Notes: generated by a model not told the origin, from the sequence alone. Shown: positions 37,087 through 45,348, counted from the first letter of the stretch. The stretch: DNA of 64,000 nt from a virus (IMGVR_UViG_3300035180_001452:58381-122380); one strand, 5' to 3'. Program-made: numbers and translations.

Positions 37087-38595
37087 ATGAAGGCTGTCTT
37101 TGTACAGCAGCCTCGGCTGCTGGAAAGGGTTGGAAACGTGTTCACCGTGCGGGTGGACACGGATATGACGGGGACCGTTCTCCACCAGGTGTCGCATCCG
37201 GAAGAGCAGCCTGTTTTCAGGCTGCTTGGCAGCCGCATTAAAGTACCGGATCTTCGGGCATTCTACATGCCCGAGCGGACACTTTGGAACGCGAATGGTG
37301 TTAGAGGCACTATTCGCGTGGTAGACTTACCGGAACCGCTTCGCATCATCGATTCGGTGATAGGCGATGCGAAGAATGGTAAGAACTCTGCCTTTAGGGC
37401 AGACTCTATGCTCCCGTACATCTCTAGGATGTTGCAAGTCGAGGTGTCCCATACCCAGGTAAATGCGCCTGGGATTATGGGCTTCGCGATGGGAGCTGAC
37501 GGGCAGCTCTCTAGCCGGGAAGTTGCAATATCCTCCAGAATGGCGGTACGGCTTCTTAGGGTCATTTCCACCCTGCACTGGGACTGGGTGGAATGGCTGG
37601 TAAGCCGTACCCCGGAACCTACGGCCACTAGTCTGCAGCTGGTGGCAGCTGCTCTAGCCTCCTCTCGGGAAGTATCAAAGGAGGAACTCGGAGAGGCCAT
37701 ACTGGCCCTTGATGGAGTGTCAGTGATGGCTGTCAGGTACCCGAATGCGTCTTCAACCTCTTACGAGGAAAAGACGCTGAGGGTATATAAACGCTCCCCA
37801 GCTGACTGCATCTTTATCCCTCTGGAGGACCTGGAGATCCGTCACCAGGGGGATTGTGATGGAGACCGAATAGGTCTCCACTTGACACGTGGTCTTCGGA
37901 AAGCCCCCAATCCTCTTGTCTGGGGCCGAACATATCGGACAGGCAAGGGGATCGATCTGGATTCCCTCGCTCTGAGCGAGGAAAAGTCCCCACTCCAGCT
38001 GATGGAAAACTTCTCGGAGAGAGGCCGGTGGGTCGGCCTCTTGACGTACAACTTCTGGCTCCTTGTGTACTCCCTTGCACCGCATGCCTCTTCCATGGGG
38101 CTCTCTGCAGGGGAGCTCTGTCAGAGGTGCCTCGACCTCTTCACACCCCTTATCGAGGGTGTGATGAATGCGAGGAAGGGAACCGGATCTGGGCAGGTGG
38201 GCGGGGAAAGCCTTGCCCAGGCCGTCTGCGACCTCTTTGCAGGTCGCAGGGGGCTTGACGTACTTAACCTCCTTCCTGTCAAGGAGGATGGGGAGGTGGA
38301 TGAGGAGAAGTTCTCTAAGGAACAAATCCGGTGGCTGTATCAGGCACTCAGCCTGATAGCAGTCAACGGGAAGGTTAACGTGTCTAACGCGACCTGCACC
38401 GATCCGGTGAAAGTTGCATTCTCCGCCCGATTCAGGAAAATCGCAACGAAGTTCCTGATCGGGCGAATACCCGAGTCTGCTGACTTCTATACTCGGGTGA
38501 TTAATAGCCTCCTCTGCATGGAGGCTGCACCCTGGAATGGCCCCAAGACGCAGCTTAGGGGCCTCTTTACTGAGGAAGGAATGGAGGGGGAGTAA
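37087..38595 (+). CDS. DPBB-type RNA polymerase catalytic subunit (putative)
   Basis: This 502-aa protein has D256-C-D258-G-D260 in HQGDCDGDRIGLHL, preceded by VMAVRYPN and PADCIFIPLEDLE. That is the order seen around the metal-binding NADFDGD loop of beta-prime and DxDGD loops of YonO-like and QDE-1-like polymerases. Upstream, LSSREVAISSRMAVRLL resembles the SGRxVI...P..MA region. Downstream, RGRWVGLLTYNFW and NARKGTGSGQ could be the bridge/trigger part. It would synthesise RNA; template type is unknown. The CDS is hairpin-rich (AGCAGCCTG/CAGGCTGCT at 37205-37226). An earlier ATG at 37033 is possible. The match is by eye. Confidence 0.62.
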   Translation: MKAVFVQQPRLLERVGNVFTVRVDTDMTGTVLHQVSHPEEQPVFRLLGSRIKVPDLRAFYMPERTLWNANGVRGTIRVVDLPEPLRIIDSVIGDAKNGKNSAFRADSMLPYISRMLQVEVSHTQVNAPGIMGFAMGADGQLSSREVAISSRMAVRLLRVISTLHWDWVEWLVSRTPEPTATSLQLVAAALASSREVSKEELGEAILALDGVSVMAVRYPNASSTSYEEKTLRVYKRSPADCIFIPLEDLEIRHQGDCDGDRIGLHLTRGLRKAPNPLVWGRTYRTGKGIDLDSLALSEEKSPLQLMENFSERGRWVGLLTYNFWLLVYSLAPHASSMGLSAGELCQRCLDLFTPLIEGVMNARKGTGSGQVGGESLAQAVCDLFAGRRGLDVLNLLPVKEDGEVDEEKFSKEQIRWLYQALSLIAVNGKVNVSNATCTDPVKVAFSARFRKIATKFLIGRIPESADFYTRVINSLLCMEAAPWNGPKTQLRGLFTEEGMEGE

Positions 38596-38596
38596 G

Positions 38597-40480
38597 ATGA
38601 CCGAGGAGCTTAACGGTAAACTCGAGTTGGGGCAGGTCTTCCCGTTCCTTGAAGAGAACGGGATCAGCATTCGTCCCGTACAGGATGTTGCCCCGGGCGA
38701 CATCCTGGTGGATTTCAGGGGAGTAACTTTCCCCATCCCCGTCCCTCAGGTTAGACCCCTCGGAGATTTTACATTCTCCGAGGTAGTCTGGACGGGTTCC
38801 CCCAGGAATGATAGCAATGGGAACCTAGTCCAGACCAGGCGAATATTCCACCCGGTCTTGCGGAATACAAATATCCACAAGATTGCGGGTGGTATTAGCA
38901 CTGCCCGCGAAGTTCTTGAGTCCGGGAGGTGGTACGTCTCGGGCTTTTGGAACTTTTACACCGAGGCACTCATGTTTGCCGCTACCAAGGCGGCAACCAT
39001 GCGCTACTTGACTGAGGCATACGCAGCCTCCTTGTTCTATAAGGAGGTTTCTGCTTTCCTCGGCAAGCTCCCGGTTGTGAAGTCCGATCTTCACCTCCTA
39101 TCCCACTCCAGGGTGTGGGAGATGGGATATCCGGGGAAGGACTTTGTGGGAACCTTCCCAGAGATTCCTTCTGCTCTATTAGCAGAAGTCAAGAGAGTCT
39201 TTCACGAGAAGGCTTTGGAGGTCGGATGCGATATCACCTTTACCGGGAAGAGTCATCCCGGTAGGAGGGTGATGTATGCACCGGCTGGCGTCTCTCCAAC
39301 GGCAGCCCAGCTGTGGAGCTGGCCCAACTTCGGTGCTCAGGCGAGGGCACCAAGGGAGATGCTATCCGCGCTCGCTAATGCCGAGGAGTTTGGCAACGAT
39401 CGCCACTCTACTCCTCGCGTGACGAGTGAGAAGAACCGGGTGGACTTTTCCCGGTTCATCAAGCACGTCAATGTCGCACTTATGGACCTTGACGAGATCG
39501 TCCCGGTAAAGAACGGTCGTACATTTAACGCGGATCAAGTCCTTGGAACCGGATGGTCCCATATCGATGGAACTTTCGATACCATCTCCGAGAAGCAGAT
39601 GGTAGTTCCATTCGCAGATGGAGACACCGGAGATTCCATCCGTGAGAAGTACTCATACCTCGGTAAGCTCAACGTTACTCTTAACGTTGAGCCTGAAGGG
39701 ATGTTCTCTGCACTCAGCTGGAACATCTCCTACGAGGAGCACGAACCCAGCAGAATGCTTTGGAAGGCCATGACCCCGGAGGCAGTAAAGGGGATGGTGC
39801 TTCCTGAGCGGCTCCTTCTTCTTGAGCAGCGCCCAGGTGAGGACTTCCTGCGTCCGATCTACCTGGTCATCTCCGCATCTTCTGTCAAGAAGAAGGACGC
39901 GGGACGGATGGTACTTCGGATGCTAGCTTCCCGCCTTCCGGAACCCTACCAGGCCGATACCTCTACCCCACGGGAGGAGTTCGGAAATATCCTCTCCGAC
40001 ATCCGCAACAAGCTTGCTAACACCGGAGATAATGGGTACAGCCGGATCTTTCGATTCCGGCCATCTGTCCCGACCAAGGGTAGCTCCGCTCTTAAAGAGG
40101 TCTTGCTCTCACTAACCTCGGTGAGAGTACTTGGCTTTACTGAGGAGGATGGCCACATTGTGCCAATCCCTGAGGATCAGGTAGGTACCCTTCATGGTGA
40201 CCTTCTCCCAGTGGTGCAGAGTGGAGAGGAATCCCCAGTGGAGACGGTAGTGGGCGAAGTGCCCATCATGCGGATGCCTGAGGACGAGGACTTTGGAGAC
40301 GAGATCAGAACTCCGAAGCGCGGTAATGGCATCCGAGTGGATCCCTTCATGGTAATGGGCAAGCCAGGTCTCGACTGGCCCGTGGACGAGTCGGTGAAGA
40401 CCCGCCTCAACTTCGCGGTACAGCTGTACCGCGCCCTCGCAAAGTCCAATAGCACAGATGATCCCCAAGTCGAAGAGTGA
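38597..40480 (+). CDS. Large protein following polymerase, possible partner subunit
   Basis: This 627-aa protein starts 1 nt after the polymerase stop with GGAGGGGGAGTAAG as ribosome site, so the two are probably translated together. The sequence is mixed alpha/beta; a YLVISASSVKKKDAGRMVL segment near 422-440 has clustered lysines and could be the beta-type barrel lysine region, but this is a weak resemblance. No other motif. Hairpins: CTCGGAGA/TCTCCGAG (38759-38782), TACCGGGA/TCCCGGTA (39241-39263), CCAGCT/AGCTGG. Ends about 40 nt before the strong terminator. Confidence 0.55.
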   Translation: MTEELNGKLELGQVFPFLEENGISIRPVQDVAPGDILVDFRGVTFPIPVPQVRPLGDFTFSEVVWTGSPRNDSNGNLVQTRRIFHPVLRNTNIHKIAGGISTAREVLESGRWYVSGFWNFYTEALMFAATKAATMRYLTEAYAASLFYKEVSAFLGKLPVVKSDLHLLSHSRVWEMGYPGKDFVGTFPEIPSALLAEVKRVFHEKALEVGCDITFTGKSHPGRRVMYAPAGVSPTAAQLWSWPNFGAQARAPREMLSALANAEEFGNDRHSTPRVTSEKNRVDFSRFIKHVNVALMDLDEIVPVKNGRTFNADQVLGTGWSHIDGTFDTISEKQMVVPFADGDTGDSIREKYSYLGKLNVTLNVEPEGMFSALSWNISYEEHEPSRMLWKAMTPEAVKGMVLPERLLLLEQRPGEDFLRPIYLVISASSVKKKDAGRMVLRMLASRLPEPYQADTSTPREEFGNILSDIRNKLANTGDNGYSRIFRFRPSVPTKGSSALKEVLLSLTSVRVLGFTEEDGHIVPIPEDQVGTLHGDLLPVVQSGEESPVETVVGEVPIMRMPEDEDFGDEIRTPKRGNGIRVDPFMVMGKPGLDWPVDESVKTRLNFAVQLYRALAKSNSTDDPQVEE

Positions 40481-40516
40481 TCTCCACTAAGACGTAAACC
40501 CAGGAAATCGTGGCAA

Positions 40517-40552
40517 GAGGGGGAGGCTACACTCCCCCTCCTCCCCTTTTTT
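40517..40552 (+). terminator. Strong intrinsic terminator ending GC-rich region
   Basis: GAGGGGGAG/CTCCCCCTC stem, six-base loop, then CTCCCCTTTTTT. Downstream composition changes to AT-rich and dense coding hairpins cease. Confidence 0.8.
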
Positions 40553-40660
40553 GACGCCTTCGCTTAAGGTGCTGGTACTAATCTGTGGCTCCAATTAAGT
40601 ATGATAAAGAGTCTCTGTTTACAAGATCCGTTTCTGAACAAATCTTTTTAGGAGAGAACA

Positions 40661-41350
40661 ATGAAGTGCGAAGAAGCTTGGAACACATGTCCTGTAGAAA
40701 TTTCTAACACTGCTCTTCGTATTGCCAGAGTTTATGGACATTTGTGGGCTAACTGTTCGGTAGTACCACAGGGTGATGAGTTTTGGAAGCCTGGAGACAA
40801 ACGTCCGACCATTAGAGATATTTGGGAAGCCTCTTCTAATATCTCTGGAGAAGGTTTGATTAGACAGCCAGATGTTAAGGTTACTGAGGAGTATTATCTT
40901 GTAAACTATATGTACTCAGTAAGTGAAATGGAAGGTAATCCGGAACTAAAGTTTACGGTATCACTTGATAACTACTTTAACTGTAAAGATAATAGTATGG
41001 ACCTTGGTGTTATCATTACCCGTAATAAAAAAGAGGATGTAGCTTGTTGCTATATGGAGGTTGGTAAGATTGATGCATATGCAGATCCTTCTGCATGGAG
41101 CAGCAAGCATGTTAGAGAATGGAATAAAGCTTGGAAAGCTCTAGGTAGAGAAGCTCCTAAGTTTCCAGGAGAACTTAGAGAGCGTGTTGTCAAACTAGAA
41201 CCTAATCATGCTGCTATTGATGATGTTAGGTTTGCTACCGTAATAATTTCTCCTAACACTCTGATTAGTTCACAAGAACTAATCAAACTTTCTGAGGCAG
41301 ATAGCGTATCTGTTCTCTCTGAAGATGGCTCAATCCATAGTATTATCTGA
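40661..41350 (+). CDS. Family F protein, copy 3 (AT-rich)
   Basis: This 229-aa protein is a diverged family F member: EEAWNTCP, ISNTALRIARVYGHLW, EFWKPGD, and WNKAWKALGREAPKFPGEL. AGGAGAGAACA precedes the ATG. The segment corresponding to the hairpin in copies 1 and 2 uses CTTCGTATTGCC and does not fold. Codon use is AT-rich like the phage backbone. The C-terminal domain (VIISPNTLISSQELIKL) is intact. Function unknown. Confidence 0.68.
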   Translation: MKCEEAWNTCPVEISNTALRIARVYGHLWANCSVVPQGDEFWKPGDKRPTIRDIWEASSNISGEGLIRQPDVKVTEEYYLVNYMYSVSEMEGNPELKFTVSLDNYFNCKDNSMDLGVIITRNKKEDVACCYMEVGKIDAYADPSAWSSKHVREWNKAWKALGREAPKFPGELRERVVKLEPNHAAIDDVRFATVIISPNTLISSQELIKLSEADSVSVLSEDGSIHSII

Positions 41351-41411
41351 TCCTGTTTCAGGATTCAAACCCCCGGTAATAAACAATACCTAGGTAAAAA
41401 GGAGAAGAGCA

Positions 41412-41873
41412 GTGAGGTACATAGTTTCTGCAGGAGTTGCTCCTATTAAGAAGATTGCTAGTACTACCTACGAAGACATTACGGAAAAAGGTGAGAAAGA
41501 TCTAGCTGCTAGTCCGTCTGTTCTCAACGACCTTGATGTCATTAAGGCTACTCTTAAGTTTCCTGACGGGTCCTATGTTATCTGGGCAACTAATCTCCAC
41601 GAGCTAGAGAATATCGCCAATGATATTCTTAATAATAAGAACCTGGATCCTAGCCTTTGTTCTTTGCACATTATTTATGGACCTATTGGTTACTTTGGTC
41701 TTGATAATGATACAAGGGATTGGATTGTCTATAAAGTAGCTGCTAGACAGCCTTACTGGGAAGAATTCGATTCGGATGGTAAGTATGTAATCTCTTACCG
41801 GGAAGAACTCTCTTACGGAGAAAGCAGGAGAAGGATCAGAGAGACAGGAGAAGGATCAGAGGGAAAGGAGTAG
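41412..41873 (+). CDS. Small paralog pair, member 1
   Basis: GTG start after GGAGAAGAGCA gives 153 aa. The core DVIKATLKFPDGSYVIWATN and LDPSLCSLHIIYGP recurs in the next gene, with TRDWIVYKVA near the end. A charged Arg/Glu/Ser tail is added here. The genes are 4 nt apart. No family recognised. Confidence 0.6.
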   Translation: MRYIVSAGVAPIKKIASTTYEDITEKGEKDLAASPSVLNDLDVIKATLKFPDGSYVIWATNLHELENIANDILNNKNLDPSLCSLHIIYGPIGYFGLDNDTRDWIVYKVAARQPYWEEFDSDGKYVISYREELSYGESRRRIRETGEGSEGKE

Positions 41874-41877
41874 GGAG

Positions 41878-42291
41878 ATGAAGTATAACGTTCCTACAAC
41901 AGTTCGTCCTGTCGAAGAAGATACTGGAATTACTTATCAGGATATCATAAAGAAAGCTTTTAAGAGAGGAGCACCTGAGCTATGTGTTCTTGACACCCTT
42001 GATATCATTAAGGCTACCTTTAAGTTTCCAGGAGGATGTTATGTTGTTTGGTCGGAAAATATCAATAACCTGGAAGACTTTATTGATGAACTAATCGATG
42101 ATAGAGATTTAGATCCTAACCTCTGCTCTCTAGATCTCGTTCGTGGTCCTCTCTGTCAGTTTGGACTCAATAAGAGTACAAGAGATTGGATTATCTATAG
42201 AGCAGCTATTGGTCAGCTTTACCTTGACGTGATTGACGATAGTTCCTTAGGACATTTCGTTGCTTTCAAAAAGAGAAAAGTAAGAGTTTGA
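41878..42291 (+). CDS. Small paralog pair, member 2
   Basis: This 137-aa protein is related to the preceding product (DIIKATFKFPGGCYVVWSEN, LDPNLCSLDLVRGP, TRDWIIYRAA). AGGAGTAGGGAG is the ribosome site. Function unknown; tandem duplication is evident at the protein level. Confidence 0.6.
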   Translation: MKYNVPTTVRPVEEDTGITYQDIIKKAFKRGAPELCVLDTLDIIKATFKFPGGCYVVWSENINNLEDFIDELIDDRDLDPNLCSLDLVRGPLCQFGLNKSTRDWIIYRAAIGQLYLDVIDDSSLGHFVAFKKRKVRV

Positions 42292-42307
42292 CAAAGGAGA
42301 GATTAAT

Positions 42308-42811
42308 ATGGATGGATATGATCCGTGGGATACTTGCGTACCCATCATTAATAATTTTGCTTTAAGATTGGCAAAAGAGTTTGGAGATCCTTGGGTTAAG
42401 TCATCTGTAGTTCCTCCAAGATCTGAGGAATGGGATATGGAAGGTCCTGACTTTTGTGTTCCTACCCTTAAGGAGATTGAAGAAGGTATGCCAGAAGAGC
42501 TTCGAGGTGAAGATCTCAGGCTACCTAATGTTAAAAGATCCAAAGATGATAAAGATGTTCTAACCTATACTAACAAAACTGGGGAGGTTAAAGTAGAAGT
42601 TAGCTGTACAGCAGAAGCTGACTTCCATATCCTAGTTAGTGTTACATCTCCCGGTAAAATTGCAACTGGATTATACCATAAGGAAAATGTGTTTACTGAC
42701 GTTAAGGGTATTGACTGGGATCCTTCGTATGCATTCCTATGGTACAGGGTGTGGCATGCTCTACGTGTTTCAGGAGACATTCCAAGATTCCCTGGACCTA
42801 TCAGTGACTAG
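42308..42811 (+). CDS. Family F protein, copy 4 (short)
   Basis: This 167-aa protein has NNFALRLAKEFGDPWVKSSVVP, EIEEGMPEELRGEDL and WYRVWHALRVSGDIPRFPG, placing it in family F. The C-terminal domain is absent: the protein stops soon after the FPG mark. AGGAGAG precedes the ATG. AT-rich, without the coding hairpin. Truncation relative to copies 1-3 suggests loss of, or independence from, the C-terminal domain. Confidence 0.62.
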   Translation: MDGYDPWDTCVPIINNFALRLAKEFGDPWVKSSVVPPRSEEWDMEGPDFCVPTLKEIEEGMPEELRGEDLRLPNVKRSKDDKDVLTYTNKTGEVKVEVSCTAEADFHILVSVTSPGKIATGLYHKENVFTDVKGIDWDPSYAFLWYRVWHALRVSGDIPRFPGPISD

Positions 42812-42829
42812 AGAAAGAGGAAAACTAGT

Positions 42830-43171
42830 ATGAATGATGAGCCTACGTTTGCTGACTATGTTGTAGCTACTGTTATCTCTACCACTGTAGCTATTCCTTT
42901 GCTATCAGTGCTTGTTTTGTTGTATACTGTAATAGCTTTCTTCCTGTGGAACTGGTTTGCTACATCAGTCTTTGGAGCACCAACGCTAACATTTGTACAG
43001 ACAATTCCTATTGGGATTGTTATCCAATATCTCATTGGATTTAGTAACAAGGATGATATTAACCACTCTAACGATAAAAGGCTACTTGTTTTTAAGCACA
43101 TGTACTTTGTGCTAATACGTCCATTTGTACTGTTGCTAATCTCCTATGTTGTCTACAGGCTTTTCTTCTAG
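42830..43171 (+). CDS. Three-helix membrane protein
   Basis: This 113-aa protein has likely membrane helices near residues 10-37, 50-67 and 93-112 (VLIRPFVLLLISYVVYRLFF). AGAGGAAAACTAGT precedes its ATG. It is encoded between family F genes. No family known. Confidence 0.58.
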   Translation: MNDEPTFADYVVATVISTTVAIPLLSVLVLLYTVIAFFLWNWFATSVFGAPTLTFVQTIPIGIVIQYLIGFSNKDDINHSNDKRLLVFKHMYFVLIRPFVLLLISYVVYRLFF

Positions 43172-43194
43172 AAAAAACGAACAGGAGTATGGTT

Positions 43195-43710
43195 ATGAGT
43201 CCAGAAGAGATCTGGCAGAACTGTCCAGTAAACCTGAAAAATACTGCTCTGGCTATTGCCAGAGAGTACAACCACGGATGGGCACAGTCGTTGGCAGTAC
43301 CATCAGCTCCATACTTCTGGAAACATAATGACTCTATCCCATCCCTCGGAGAAATTGAGGAGGGTACTCCCGAAGGTCCCCTTGGTAAGGGGATCGTTGG
43401 ACCGAAGATCTCGTTTGAACATGACCGGTACATCCTTCGGCACGAGACTCGAACCGGTCGTACCTTTATCGAGGTATCAGTTGATCCAGAGGATGACACT
43501 GACCTTTTTTACGGGGTCATTGTTTCTAGGCCTAGTGGGGAAATCGCCTCAGGCACTAGGTTTGGAGACGGGTTGTTTACCAGCGCGGATTGGTCGGTAT
43601 GGGGGACTCGGCACGAGGACGCCTGGAAGAGGGCGTGGAAGGCTCTTGGAGTTTCACCTCCTGAGTTCCCTGCCAAGATCCTTGAGAAGGAGCTTGTTGT
43701 GGACGGGTAG
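43195..43710 (+). CDS. Family F protein, copy 5 (C-terminally broken)
   Basis: Starting at the second ATG (43195), consistent with AGGAG spacing and with the family start MSPEEIW, gives 171 aa. It is close to copy 1 (PSAPYFWKHND, EEGTPEGPLGKGI, GTRHEDAWKRAWKALG). It stops at ELVVDG where the relatives continue with a lysine codon (TAG instead of AAG). The following bases to 43751 retain only a scrap of the C-terminal end. The gene keeps a CTCTGGC/GCCAGAG hairpin and intermediate GC content. The N-terminal domain may still function. Confidence 0.62.
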   Translation: MSPEEIWQNCPVNLKNTALAIAREYNHGWAQSLAVPSAPYFWKHNDSIPSLGEIEEGTPEGPLGKGIVGPKISFEHDRYILRHETRTGRTFIEVSVDPEDDTDLFYGVIVSRPSGEIASGTRFGDGLFTSADWSVWGTRHEDAWKRAWKALGVSPPEFPAKILEKELVVDG

Positions 43711-43766
43711 GGATTGAAATCGGTGAGAAGTATGATTTGACTATCAGTTAGATATGGAGGATGGTT

Positions 43767-44465
43767 ATGAGCCCTGAAGAGATCTGGCAAGCATGTCCAC
43801 TGGATTTAAAGAACGTAGCTTTGTCTATTGCTAGGGAATACGACCATGGATGGGGATTTTCTGAGGCAGTACCCCCGGCACTCTACTTCTGGGAGCTTGA
43901 TGAGGAAATCCCCTCTCTCAAGGAGATAGAAGAAAAGACCCCGGAAGGTCCCCTTGGCAAGGGGATTGTTGGGCCGAACATCTCATTTGATGGCAGCCAG
44001 TACATCCTTCAACATAGAACAGGAACTGGTAGAGTCTTTATCGAGGTGTTGGCTAATCCTGAGATTAGCCCTTGCTTTTCTTACAAAGTTGTTATTTCTA
44101 GGCCGAATGGTGACAATGCTGTTGGTATTCGGGATGGTCAGAGAGCTAAGGATGGTATACAGGTAACTGCAACTCAGTCAACATGGGGAGTAAGACACGA
44201 GAACGCCTGGAAAAAGGCGTGGAGAGCTATTGGCGTTCCCGCCCCTGAATTTCCTAGTAAACTACCTAACAATAAACTCATTGTAGAAGGTGATGGGCTT
44301 AAAGATGACCCACTGGATTGTAATGTGGTAATCCTACCTGGAGCTGTACTATCTACAGAAGACTTGATGCATCTTCAGGAGGCTACATCTGTAGAATTTC
44401 TTGATAAAGCAGGGCATACTTACTCTGTAAAGATAGAAAAAGTTTCAGATTGGCCAGTACTCTAA
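43767..44465 (+). CDS. Family F protein, copy 6
   Basis: This 232-aa, full-length member (EEIWQACPLDLKNVALSIA, EEKTPEGPLGKGI, TGTGRVFIEV, WKKAWRAIGVPAPEFPSK) has an intact C-terminal domain and an extra VKIEKVSDWPVL end. The end motif IEKVSDWP reappears in the unrelated protein at 46587, hinting at recombination. GGAGG followed by ATGGTT precedes the ATG. No equivalent hairpin at the AIAR site. Confidence 0.68.
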   Translation: MSPEEIWQACPLDLKNVALSIAREYDHGWGFSEAVPPALYFWELDEEIPSLKEIEEKTPEGPLGKGIVGPNISFDGSQYILQHRTGTGRVFIEVLANPEISPCFSYKVVISRPNGDNAVGIRDGQRAKDGIQVTATQSTWGVRHENAWKKAWRAIGVPAPEFPSKLPNNKLIVEGDGLKDDPLDCNVVILPGAVLSTEDLMHLQEATSVEFLDKAGHTYSVKIEKVSDWPVL

Positions 44466-44506
44466 CTATTAGCTTTAAGAATGAGGATGTATAGAAGGAG
44501 CTAATA

Positions 44507-44734
44507 ATGGAAGACGATGGGCTTGGAAGTAATTCCCCGTACTGCAGGGTAGCAGTATTATCTGGAGGTGTACTCTTTGCTGAAAATCTTTTGAACTTAA
44601 GAAAAGATACTTCCATTGGGCTAGATAAGGATCTTTCTAGCTTAAGAAAAGCTGCTTTCATTGAGCTAGTTGATAGTACTGGTCAAAGTTATCAGCTACC
44701 TATTAGCTCTGGAGGTAAGACAGACCACTCCTAA
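44507..44734 (+). CDS. Stand-alone family F C-terminal domain
   Basis: This 75-aa protein (EDDGLGSNSPYCRVAVLSGG, FAENLLNLRKDTS, then a second SSLRKAAFIELVDSTGQSY) matches only the C-terminal domain of family F and contains a small internal duplication of the L-R-K segment. It has a GAAGGAGCTAATA ribosome site. It may be a decayed or released domain following copy 6. Confidence 0.55.
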   Translation: MEDDGLGSNSPYCRVAVLSGGVLFAENLLNLRKDTSIGLDKDLSSLRKAAFIELVDSTGQSYQLPISSGGKTDHS

Positions 44735-44751
44735 GACATAGGAGGAAAACA

Positions 44752-45348
44752 TTGCTATCAGATTTGTTAACCATAGAAAAGTTTGAGAAGGCATGGAAAG
44801 AGTGCCCACTATTCTTAGCTAACATAGCTTTGTCCATTGCCTATACGTATAGTCCTGGATGGGAAAAGTCTACTGTATTACCTAAGGAATATGGTTTTTG
44901 GACACCTGATAGTGTACGTCCATCCATTGCAGAAATCATAGATAATACTCCAGATATCTTAGAAACTAGGAGGTTTGAGTACCCTGACATTTGTATGAAG
45001 GATGGATTCTTCCATCTTAGGTATCAGAATGTTCACGGTAGAATATACATAGACGTATTCAGGACCTATGCAGAGGTACGTGGAGCCTACATACATGCAT
45101 CTAGAGACCATGCAGACGTACGCAGTCCGTCTTATAGTAGCGAGTACTATCTACTAGCTGAATCTACTTTCAGTAAGAGTGATAGGACTCCTTACACTGC
45201 CATTCGTAATGGACTGCGCAACACTCCCGGTATCAAAGTAGTAGATAATCCTAATAAATCTATTCTACATTCTAGAAACCTTAGATCTCTAGTATCTAAG
45301 GCTGAGAATAGAGCGGATTTATTTCTACTCATCTCCTCTCCTTCCTAG
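44752..45348 (+). CDS. Family F-related protein, copy 7
   Basis: TTG start 12 nt after AGGAGG. The 198-aa product keeps FEKAWKECPLFLANIALSIAY and a VLPKEYGFWTPD segment, but the rest has diverged and the PEGPLGKGI motif is missing (TPDILETRRFEYP). Most distant member of the tandem group. Confidence 0.55.
   Translation: MLSDLLTIEKFEKAWKECPLFLANIALSIAYTYSPGWEKSTVLPKEYGFWTPDSVRPSIAEIIDNTPDILETRRFEYPDICMKDGFFHLRYQNVHGRIYIDVFRTYAEVRGAYIHASRDHADVRSPSYSSEYYLLAESTFSKSDRTPYTAIRNGLRNTPGIKVVDNPNKSILHSRNLRSLVSKAENRADLFLLISSPS

Noticed and set aside
37263-38736. Minus-strand frames opposite the polymerase-like gene, up to 327 codons
   Set aside because: No ribosome site or known domain, and the plus-strand gene has the DCDGD motif and coupling to its neighbours.
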